Below, piece after piece: positions 1 to 5,269 of a stretch of DNA of 5,269 nt. A program made the translations under genes and the position numbers. Origin of the DNA: Pseudomonadota bacterium (lineage in GTDB: Bacteria > Pseudomonadota > Gammaproteobacteria > Pseudomonadales > Cellvibrionaceae); assembly GCA_023416875.1 (NCBI GenBank), contig JAEZGT010000029.1, positions 1-5,269 of the forward strand, read 5' to 3'. The notes beneath the pieces were generated by a model that was not told the origin of the DNA, ran no database searches, and saw only the letters and a program-made list of their open reading frames with translations. Position 1 is the first letter of the stretch; the number at the start of each line of letters is the position of its first letter.

Positions 1-455
1 GGATCGGGAGTTACCAGCATATCGATTTCATAACCGAACAATGCTCCCATGCCCCCAAACTGAAACTTTTGTTTTACATCCACATCAACATCTGGCCACG
101 ACTCCAAATAGGGTCCGACCAATTTAATCAGCCACTGATAACAGGGGTGGCACTCCATCCCGATCCGCAAATTACCTCGCTCACCACCAGCAAATTGCCG
201 TAAGCGATCTTCAGCAAAGGCCAATTGCGGCTCCAAACGATTCGCCACGCTTAATAGATATTCGCCTGCTTGAGTGAGAAACAACTTTCTGGATTCGCGG
301 CGAAACACATTCACGCCCAACTGATCCTCCAGTTTTCTAAGGGCATGACTCAACGCAGACTGGGTAATATGCAGTGCGTCCGCAGCTGCGGTTAAGGACC
401 CGTGCTCCTGGATAGCGAGGATCATTATGAGATGAGTACGGTCGAGAACAGCCAT
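1..455 (-). CDS. metR: MetR-like LysR-family transcriptional regulator, 5' part (gene runs off the left edge)
   Basis: Reading leftward from an ATG at 455, 151 codons are open to the window edge, about half of a normal LysR protein of roughly 300 residues. Residues 19-38 form the winged helix-turn-helix (GSLTAAADALHITQSALSH), followed by the usual linker helix. The effector domain opens near residue 95 and carries ECHPCYQWL at 101-109. E. coli MetR has a closely similar ECHSCIQWL at the same place, which is why I call MetR rather than a generic LysR. MetR proteins bind homocysteine and activate methionine synthase genes. The gene is divergent from mesX-mesD, the usual layout for a LysR regulator and its target. 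An in-frame ATG at 479 would add eight residues (MNLIHGFP); I prefer 455 because the resulting N-terminus (MAVLDRTHL) fits the family and because 479 lies at a likely operator. No strong Shine-Dalgarno is seen before either start. The C-terminal half is not visible. Confidence 0.9.
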   Translation of the reverse strand, partial: MAVLDRTHLIMILAIQEHGSLTAAADALHITQSALSHALRKLEDQLGVNVFRRESRKLFLTQAGEYLLSVANRLEPQLAFAEDRLRQFAGGERGNLRIGMECHPCYQWLIKLVGPYLESWPDVDVDVKQKFQFGGMGALFGYEIDMLVTPD

Positions 456-465
456 AGGAAAACCA

Positions 466-478
466 TGAATGAGATTCA
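466..478. promoter_or_regulatory. Putative MetR operator, exact TGAA-N5-TTCA palindrome
   Basis: The 13 bases TGAATGAGATTCA match the published enterobacterial MetR half-sites exactly on both arms, and the palindrome extends one base each side (ATGAA/TTCAT, 465-479). It lies 11 to 23 bases upstream of the preferred metR start, so a bound regulator could block metR transcription or translation (autoregulation, inferred). It is too far (about 235 bp) from mesX to be a simple promoter-proximal activator site for that gene. Confidence 0.55.
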
Positions 479-484
479 TATATA

Positions 485-508
485 CATGAAATAAAATCAT
501 TTATATTC
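485..508 (+). repeat. 24-bp imperfect direct repeat, copy 1 (metR side)
   Basis: Positions 485-508 match 635-658 at 20 of 24 bases, in the same orientation, with an offset of exactly 150 bp. The best-conserved core is ATAA(A/G)ATCATTT(A/T)TATTC. Copy 1 overlaps the degenerate MetR site at 487-499 and the candidate metR -10 element. It could be a shared regulator site or the remnant of a local duplication. Confidence 0.6.
487..499. promoter_or_regulatory. Second, degenerate MetR-type site
   Basis: TGAAATAAAATCA matches TGAA-N5-TTCA at seven of eight consensus positions. Its centre (493) is 21 bp from the centre of the exact site (472), two helical turns, so both sites would lie on the same DNA face. 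That is the arrangement expected for a LysR tetramer. It is weak alone, because AT-rich DNA gives such matches by chance; the phasing supports it. Confidence 0.35.
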
Positions 509-529
509 ATGCTTTATGCATCTTATCAC
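500..529 (-). promoter_or_regulatory. Candidate metR promoter
   Basis: On the minus strand, GTGATA (529-524) and TATAAA (505-500) are separated by 18 bp, resembling a sigma-70 -35/-10 pair (four and five of six matches). Transcription would begin near 493, placing the exact MetR palindrome at 466-478 in the early transcribed region. The surrounding DNA is AT-rich, so chance matches are likely. Confidence 0.3.
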
Positions 530-571
530 CTTCCTGCGTTGCTCGAATAGATCCGCCGATCCAAGCGTCGC

Positions 572-605
572 TACCCTCCCCCTTTCCTATCACAACGAGA
601 GGGTA
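572..605. repeat. 7-bp perfect inverted repeat within the divergent control region
   Basis: TACCCTC at 572-578 pairs with GAGGGTA at 599-605 across 20 bases, with no pairing beyond either arm. It sits in the more GC-rich middle of an otherwise AT-rich region. It could be an operator dyad or chance. There is no T-run, so it is not an intrinsic terminator. Confidence 0.3.
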
Positions 606-615
606 TTTCGAACTA

Positions 616-628
616 TGAATTCTTCTCA
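616..628. promoter_or_regulatory. Degenerate MetR-type site on the mesX side
   Basis: TGAATTCTTCTCA matches TGAA-N5-TTCA at seven of eight positions. It lies about 50 bp upstream of the candidate mesX -10 element, where a LysR protein would be expected to bind to activate transcription. If the divergent regulator controls mesX-mesD, this is the best-placed site, although a weaker match than the one at 466-478. Confidence 0.35.
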
Positions 629-634
629 TCGAAA

Positions 635-658
635 CATTAGATAAGATCATTTTTATTC
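635..658 (+). repeat. 24-bp imperfect direct repeat, copy 2 (mesX side)
   Basis: This is the partner of 485-508, with mismatches only at 638, 640, 645 and 653. It lies just upstream of the candidate mesX -10 element and overlaps its poor -35 region, so a protein bound here could contact RNA polymerase. Having one copy next to each divergent gene is compatible with a common control element. Confidence 0.6.
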
Positions 659-679
659 GCGTGACACACCCGATATAAA
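651..679 (+). promoter_or_regulatory. Candidate mesX-mesD promoter with a poor -35 element
   Basis: TATAAA at 674-679 is a good -10 hexamer. Seventeen bases upstream is TTTTAT (651-656), a poor -35 match. A weak -35 under a good -10 is typical of activator-dependent promoters. Transcription would start near 686, about 29 bases before the preferred mesX start at 715. If that is right, the upstream ATG at 679 would not be transcribed, which supports the 715 start. Confidence 0.35.
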
Positions 680-699
680 TGGACCTTGCCGCCAAGCTC

Positions 700-705
700 A
701 AAAGG
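700..705 (+). promoter_or_regulatory. Ribosome binding site that decides the mesX start
   Basis: AAAAGG ends nine bases before the ATG at 715. The alternative in-frame ATG at 679 has only an AT-rich, -10-like stretch in front of it and no purine-rich site. Confidence 0.55.
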
Positions 706-714
706 TCAATTGCG

Positions 715-1692
715 ATGAGTAACAATTTTAACTATTCCATCAAACGAATTCGTTTTGATGAAAACTACCTCCCGGCCGAAAGCACTCGCCTTACCACTAA
801 TTTTGCCAATCTCGCCAGGGGAGAAAATCGGCGGGAAAACTTGCGCAACACCCTGCTTATGATCAATAACCGCTTCAATAGCCTTGCGCACTGGGATAAT
901 CCTACAGGAGACCGCTACTCAATCGAACTGGAGATCATTTCGGTTGGCGTCGACATCAAGGGAATTGGCAATGAGTTTCCGATGATTGAAATGCTCAGAA
1001 CACATATTATTGATAATCAGAATAAGCGGCGCATCGAAGGTATTGTTGGCAACAATTTTTCGTCTTTCGTGAGGGACTATGATTTTAGTGTATTGCTGCT
1101 GGCCCACAACAAGGAACAATCGCAATTCAGTGTTCCAGACACTTTTGGCGATCTGCACAGCAAACTTTTCAGGGGTTTCCTTAATGCGGAGATTTATAAG
1201 CACAATTTCCCCAAACAGCCTGTGATATGCCTTAGCGTATCAAACAGCAAAACCTATTACCGAACAGATATTCGCCACCCCATTCTGGGGGTTGAATATC
1301 GGCAAAACGAGTATTCCTTAACTGACGAATATTTTGGAAAAATGGGATTACAGGTGCGCTATTTCATGCCGCCAGGCAGCGTTGCGCCGCTGGCGTTTTA
1401 TTTTAGTGGCGACTTGCTAAGTGATTACAGCAACCTTGAGCTGATCAGCACCATTAGCACAATGGAATCTTTCCAGAAGATCTATCGCCCCGAGATTTAC
1501 AATGCCAATTCGCCCGCCGGACACTGTTATCAGCCCAGCTTAAACAACCTGGATTACTCATTGACCAAGGTTGTTTACGACCGCGAAGAGCGCAGCCAGC
1601 TTGCGGTTAAACAGGGCAAATTCACTGAGGAAAACTTCATCAAGCCCTACCAGGCTATTCTTGAAAGCTGGGCAGTGAATTTTTCTCTTTAA
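715..1692 (+). CDS. mesX: DUF1852 protein, MesX-type partner required by the core methionine synthase MesD
   Basis: This encodes a 325-residue, apparently soluble protein with no signal peptide or membrane segment, about the full length of the DUF1852 family as I recall it. The family is recognised from its N-terminal block: residues 1-35 (MSNNFNYSIKRIRFDENYLP, then STRLTTNFANLARG), the RENLRNTLLMINNRFNSLAHWDNP stretch near 40-63, and GDRYSIELEIISV just after. An in-frame ATG at 679 would add 12 residues (MDLAAKLKRSIA); 715 is chosen because of its ribosome binding site and because homologues begin at this point. Genetic work reported that DUF1852 is needed for MesD to make methionine, in an oxygen-dependent way, and named it MesX; its chemistry was not resolved to my knowledge. 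I see no familiar cofactor motif such as a Rossmann loop, CxxC pair or iron-sulfur cluster signature. It sits directly upstream of mesD on the same strand with a short gap, so the two are almost certainly co-transcribed. Confidence 0.88.
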   Translation: MSNNFNYSIKRIRFDENYLPAESTRLTTNFANLARGENRRENLRNTLLMINNRFNSLAHWDNPTGDRYSIELEIISVGVDIKGIGNEFPMIEMLRTHIIDNQNKRRIEGIVGNNFSSFVRDYDFSVLLLAHNKEQSQFSVPDTFGDLHSKLFRGFLNAEIYKHNFPKQPVICLSVSNSKTYYRTDIRHPILGVEYRQNEYSLTDEYFGKMGLQVRYFMPPGSVAPLAFYFSGDLLSDYSNLELISTISTMESFQKIYRPEIYNANSPAGHCYQPSLNNLDYSLTKVVYDREERSQLAVKQGKFTEENFIKPYQAILESWAVNFSL

Positions 1693-1719
1693 TCATTAAC
1701 ATACATGCGATTGCTTAAT

Positions 1720-2748
1720 ATGACGACATTATTACCCACATCGACGGCGGGCAGTTTGCCAAAGCCATCCTGGCTTGCAGAACCGGAAAAACTTTGGTCT
1801 CCGTGGAAGCCACAAGGCGACGAATTAATCGAAGCGAAACAAGACGCCCTGCGTTTGTCATTACAGGAACAGCTTCGCGCAGGTATCGATATCGTCGGTG
1901 ACGGCGAACAAACCCGGCAGCATTTCGTAACAACCTTTATCGAACATCTCAGCGGCGTCGATTTCGAAAAGCGCGAGACGGTAAGAATTCGCAATCGCTA
2001 CGATGCAAGTGTCCCCACCGTAGTCAGTGCTGTGGCTCGAGAAAAACCGGTTTTTGTCGAAGACGCCAAGTTTTTGCGCCAGCTGACTCAGCAGCCGATC
2101 AAATGGGCATTGCCCGGGCCCATGACGATGATCGACACCCTGTACGACAATCACTATAAAAGCCGGGAAAAACTCGCTTGGGAATTTGCCAAAATTCTCA
2201 ATCAGGAAGCCAGAGAATTAGAGGCAGCAGGCGTTGATATCATTCAGTTTGACGAGCCTGCTTTTAATGTCTTTTTTGACGAAGTTAATGATTGGGGTGT
2301 TGCGACATTGGAAAGAGCTTTGGAAGGGCTGAAATGTGAGACAGCTGTGCATATTTGTTACGGCTACGGCATTAAAGCCAATACGGATTGGAAAAAAACC
2401 TTGGGGTCCGAGTGGCGCCAATATGAGCAGGCATTTCCCAAGCTGCAAAAATCCAAAATCGATATTGTGTCACTGGAATGTCACAATTCACGTGTTCCTA
2501 TGGATCTTATTGAACTGATCCGAGGGAAAAAGGTGATGGTGGGAGCCATTGATGTGGCCACCAACACCATTGAAACACCGGAAGAGGTCGCCAATACCTT
2601 GCGCAAAGCCCTGCAATTTGTGGACGTCGACAAGCTTTATCCATCCACCAACTGTGGCATGGCACCACTCGCGCGTTCCGTGGCAAGGGGCAAGCTACAT
2701 GCTTTATGCGCGGGTGCGGAAATCGTCCGAAAAGAGCTTTCCCCTTAA
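1720..2748 (+). CDS. mesD: MesD-type core methionine synthase (MetE catalytic-domain homologue without the folate-binding half)
   Basis: This encodes a 342-residue cytoplasmic enzyme expected to methylate homocysteine to methionine. It corresponds only to the C-terminal (beta/alpha)8 barrel of MetE, which is about 750 residues in full. Visible active-site elements: STAGSLP near residue 8, matching the IGS homocysteine-binding loop of MetE; QFDEPAF with D178, the conserved homocysteine-binding aspartate; and zinc ligands H211 and C213 (VHIC), E253 (SLECHN) and C312 (TNCG), corresponding to His641, Cys643, Glu665 and Cys726 of E. coli MetE. The MesD family was reported to need neither methyl-folate nor cobalamin but to need DUF1852 and oxygen; the preceding gene is DUF1852. 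The start at 1720 gives MTTLLPTSTAGS, matching the homologues I know; an in-frame ATG at 1705 would add MRLLN. Neither start has a visible Shine-Dalgarno, so translation may be coupled to mesX, which stops 27 bases earlier. Confidence 0.9.
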   Translation: MTTLLPTSTAGSLPKPSWLAEPEKLWSPWKPQGDELIEAKQDALRLSLQEQLRAGIDIVGDGEQTRQHFVTTFIEHLSGVDFEKRETVRIRNRYDASVPTVVSAVAREKPVFVEDAKFLRQLTQQPIKWALPGPMTMIDTLYDNHYKSREKLAWEFAKILNQEARELEAAGVDIIQFDEPAFNVFFDEVNDWGVATLERALEGLKCETAVHICYGYGIKANTDWKKTLGSEWRQYEQAFPKLQKSKIDIVSLECHNSRVPMDLIELIRGKKVMVGAIDVATNTIETPEEVANTLRKALQFVDVDKLYPSTNCGMAPLARSVARGKLHALCAGAEIVRKELSP

Positions 2749-2900
2749 TATCTCTTCAAACATTTAAAAGGCATCGTTATTAACCGGCGCGGCTGGCAGC
2801 CTTGTCTTAAATCAAACATCCATGACGGATAAGCTTTGCGGTATTGCTCTGTTCAAGTGGGAATGTTACAACCCGTGCATATCACAACTCAGGTACAGAC
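2749..2900. other. Intergenic region between mesD and the ATPase gene
   Basis: These 152 bases contain no open reading frame worth calling. A possible hairpin has outer arms AAGGC (2768-2772) and GCCTT (2799-2803) around a GC-rich interior that includes GGCT-GGC-AGCC (2791-2801). It is followed by GTCTTAAATC rather than a T-run, so a terminator for the mesX-mesD transcript is possible but unconvincing. I see no clear sigma-70 promoter for the ATPase gene here. The gap length suggests it is a separate transcription unit. Confidence 0.4.
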
Positions 2901-5269
2901 ATGCCGATGCAGGAAAGCCGCATACAAACCTCCTACCACACTCAAGCCTCCGCCGAGGTTCTGACGGCTCTAAAAACCTCTCCGCAAGGTTTATCGAATG
3001 AAGAAGCGCGACGCCGACTTGCGGAGTACGGCCCTAACCGTCTGCCGGAAGCGGCGAAACAAAGTGCCTTACAACGCTTTTTGCTGCAATTTCACAATAT
3101 TTTGATTTACGTGTTACTTGCCGCGGCTGCGGTAACGGCCTCGCTCGGTCACTGGACGGATAGCGGAGTGATTCTCGCGGTGGTGATCGTCAATGCCGTT
3201 GTGGGGTTTCTGCAGGAAGGCAAAGCCGAAAAAGCCATGGAAGCTTTGCATCAAATGCTGGCGCCCAAGGCGAATGTTATGCGCGATAAACATCGAGTTT
3301 CGCTCGACGGCGCGGAGTTGGTTCCCGGCGATGTCATCCTTTTGGAAGCGGGAGATCGCGTTCCGGCGGACGGTCTCCTGATTCAGGCCCACGGACTCAG
3401 CGTTCAGGAGGCTGTTCTCACCGGAGAGTCTGTGCCGGTGGATAAACAACTGGAACCGGTCGCGTTGGATGCGCCTTTGGGTGATCGCAGCAATATGGTG
3501 TTTTCCGGCACTCTCGTAACTGCGGGCCAGGGACAGGCGGTGGTGGTTGGCACAGGCTCCAATACAGAAATTGGCCGCGTCAGCAATCTGCTCGCCGAGG
3601 TGGAAACCCTTGCGACGCCGCTGACTCGCCAGATCAATATTTTCTCGCGCTGGCTGACCTTAATGATTTTGCTGGTGGCCGTCATTCTTCTGATATTCGG
3701 CTACTTCGTTTCACAAATGCCCTTTGCTGATTTATTTATGGCGGTGGTTGGTTTATCGGTGGCGGCAATTCCTGAAGGGCTGCCAGCGGTGCTCACGATT
3801 ACCCTGGCCGTCGGGGTACAGGCTATGGCCAACCGCAACGCCATTGTGCGGCGTTTGCCAGCGATAGAGGCGATAGGTGCCGTTTCCGTTATTTGTACGG
3901 ATAAAACCGGCACTCTGACGCGCAACGAAATGATGGTTGTGTCGGTAGCATTGCCGGCAGAAACGCTGACTGTCACTGGCGTCGGCTACGCCCCGGACGG
4001 CGGCATCTGGCGCGGTGACGAAGCGGTTAACACAGAAAGTGATGGGGCCGTTGCCGTTCTCGCCCAAGTCTGCGCCCTATGCAATGACGCTGCACTGCAG
4101 GAGAAAGATGGGGTTTGGCAAGTGGAAGGCGATCCTATGGAGGGCGCTCTGCTGAGCCTGGCCCGCAAAGCGGGTTCGGATTTGAAACAAATGGCCCGCG
4201 AGTGGCCGCGCACCGATACGATTCCGTTCGACTCCCGCCACCGCTTTATGGCAACGCTCCACCACAACCATGAAGGACGGGGAATTGCGCTCGTCAAAGG
4301 GGCGCCGGAGAAAATTCTGTCTCTATGTCGCGCTGAAAAAACCGATCACAACGAACAGCCATTGAATGCAGGTTGGCACGAAACCATTCAACGTATCGCC
4401 TCCCAAGGCCAGCGGGTCTTGGCCCTCGCCTATCGGGAAATTCCCGCCGAACAAACCTCTCTGAGCCATGCAGATATAGAAGGGAATCTCGTATTTTTGG
4501 GATTGGTTGGCATGATCGATCCACCGAGGCAGGAGGCAGTGGATGCGGTCGCCGAATGCCGCAAAGCCGGCATACGCGTAAAAATGATTACCGGCGACCA
4601 CGCGGACACAGCGGCCGCTATAGGCAAACAAGTCGGCCTGCAGCGCACCGATAAAGTGATAACCGGTGCCGACCTGGATAAATTGGATGATGCGCAGCTG
4701 CGTGCCCAGGTACTCGATTGCGACATCTATGCACGCACAAGTCCAGAACATAAATTGCGCCTGGTCACCGCGCTGCAAAGTCATGGTATCAGCGTCGCCA
4801 TGACCGGCGACGGCGTTAATGACGCCCCTGCGCTGAAGCGGGCGGATGCGGGAATCGCCATGGGCAAGAAAGGCAGTGAAGCGGCGAAAGAAGCGGCCGA
4901 ACTGGTATTGGCGGATGATAATTTCGCCAGCATTGCGGCGGCTGTTCGCGAAGGTCGCACGGTTTACGACAATATTAAAAAAGTCATCAGTTGGACTTTG
5001 CCCACCAGCGCCGGCGAGGCTATGACCATTATTGCGGCTTTGTTATTGGGTTTGAGTTTGCCGATTACGCCTGTGCAAATTCTATGGGTCAATTTGGTGA
5101 CAGCCATTACTCTTGGTCTCGCGCTCGCTTTTGAACCCACTGAGGCCAACACCATGAGCCGGCCACCGCGCCGCCCCGACGAGCCAATTCTGAGCGGCGA
5201 GCTGGTGTGGCACATCATTCTGGTATCGCTGTTATTTCTTGCCGGCGTTTTTGGTGTCTACGCCTACGC
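2901..5269 (+). CDS. P-type cation-transporting ATPase, P2-like, 3' end beyond the window
   Basis: From the ATG at 2901 (AGG seven bases upstream; a second ATG at 2907), 789 codons are open to the right edge, out of roughly 880-920 usual for this group. Domains in order: cation-ATPase N-terminal segment (LSNEEARRRLAEYGPNRLPE, 31-50); membrane helices 1-2 (about 66-104); actuator domain with TGES at 174-177; helices 3-4 (251-271 and 278-305) with VAAIPEGLP ending at 295; phosphorylation site CTDKTGTLT with D334; nucleotide domain with GDPMEGALL from 410, FDSRHRFM at 443-450 and KGAPE at 466-470; MITGDH at 562-567; hinge TGDGVNDAP at 635-643; helices 5-6 (about 695-742); start of helix 7. All catalytic residues are present. 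E292, E706, N731 and T734 align with Ca2+ ligands E309, E771, N796 and T799 of SERCA, but SERCA N768 is S703 and D800 is A735. The ion is therefore uncertain; a Ca2+ pump is possible but not supported. No link to the methionine genes is evident. Confidence 0.93.
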   Translation, partial: MPMQESRIQTSYHTQASAEVLTALKTSPQGLSNEEARRRLAEYGPNRLPEAAKQSALQRFLLQFHNILIYVLLAAAAVTASLGHWTDSGVILAVVIVNAVVGFLQEGKAEKAMEALHQMLAPKANVMRDKHRVSLDGAELVPGDVILLEAGDRVPADGLLIQAHGLSVQEAVLTGESVPVDKQLEPVALDAPLGDRSNMVFSGTLVTAGQGQAVVVGTGSNTEIGRVSNLLAEVETLATPLTRQINIFSRWLTLMILLVAVILLIFGYFVSQMPFADLFMAVVGLSVAAIPEGLPAVLTITLAVGVQAMANRNAIVRRLPAIEAIGAVSVICTDKTGTLTRNEMMVVSVALPAETLTVTGVGYAPDGGIWRGDEAVNTESDGAVAVLAQVCALCNDAALQEKDGVWQVEGDPMEGALLSLARKAGSDLKQMAREWPRTDTIPFDSRHRFMATLHHNHEGRGIALVKGAPEKILSLCRAEKTDHNEQPLNAGWHETIQRIASQGQRVLALAYREIPAEQTSLSHADIEGNLVFLGLVGMIDPPRQEAVDAVAECRKAGIRVKMITGDHADTAAAIGKQVGLQRTDKVITGADLDKLDDAQLRAQVLDCDIYARTSPEHKLRLVTALQSHGISVAMTGDGVNDAPALKRADAGIAMGKKGSEAAKEAAELVLADDNFASIAAAVREGRTVYDNIKKVISWTLPTSAGEAMTIIAALLLGLSLPITPVQILWVNLVTAITLGLALAFEPTEANTMSRPPRRPDEPILSGELVWHIILVSLLFLAGVFGVYAY

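Noticed and set aside
456..714. Methionine-related riboswitch (SAM, SAH or cobalamin) upstream of mesX
   Set aside because: None of the conserved core sequences or stacked helices that I know for these classes is visible, and the likely mesX leader is only about 29 bases.
507..725. Minus-strand open frame of 72 codons in the metR-mesX intergenic region
   Set aside because: It spans the control region and overlaps the mesX start, has no recognisable domain or ribosome binding site at its ATG, and its N-terminal part is antisense to the mesX leader. Most likely chance.
1689..2448. Minus-strand open frames opposite mesD
   Set aside because: They lie antisense to a highly conserved enzyme gene, and their translations show no domain features.
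2768..2803. Intrinsic terminator after mesD
   Set aside because: The possible stem is only five base pairs with a long interior and is not followed by a T-run. It is recorded within the intergenic entry and not called as a terminator.
3404..5218. Several long minus-strand open frames opposite the ATPase gene
   Set aside because: They are antisense shadows of a continuous ATPase frame that has every catalytic motif. None encodes a recognisable protein.

Overview
The window reads as chromosomal DNA from an aerobic gammaproteobacterium of moderate GC content. The lineage is inferred from the style of the proteins (a MetR-type LysR regulator, a DUF1852 protein and a MesD-type methionine synthase together) and cannot be fixed to a genus by eye. 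It holds four protein genes, two of them cut by the window edges. No RNA gene, insertion sequence or CRISPR array is visible.

Left part (1 to about 714): the 5' part of a metR-like LysR regulator gene on the minus strand, then an AT-rich divergent control region. That region contains one exact match to the classical MetR operator (TGAA-N5-TTCA), two one-mismatch versions, and a 24-bp imperfect direct repeat (20 of 24 bases identical) whose copies lie exactly 150 bp apart, one beside each divergent gene.

Middle (715 to 2748): a two-gene plus-strand operon, mesX (DUF1852) followed by mesD. MesD is a 'core' methionine synthase: it has the zinc- and homocysteine-binding catalytic domain of MetE but no N-terminal folate-binding half. 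Published genetics on this family (Price, Deutschbauer and Arkin, 2021) reported that MesD works without 5-methyltetrahydrofolate or cobalamin and needs both the DUF1852 protein and oxygen; to my knowledge the methyl donor was not established there. The divergent MetR homologue and its operator-like sites suggest that the pair is controlled by homocysteine and methionine status. This is the most interesting system in the window.

Right part (2749 to 5269): a 152-bp intergenic gap with no convincing terminator, then a P-type cation-transporting ATPase gene that runs off the right edge (789 codons visible). It has all the catalytic motifs and the PEGLP motif of the P2 group, but the transmembrane-6 aspartate essential to Ca2+ pumps is an alanine, so the transported ion is uncertain. 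Nothing in the sequence ties it functionally to the methionine genes.
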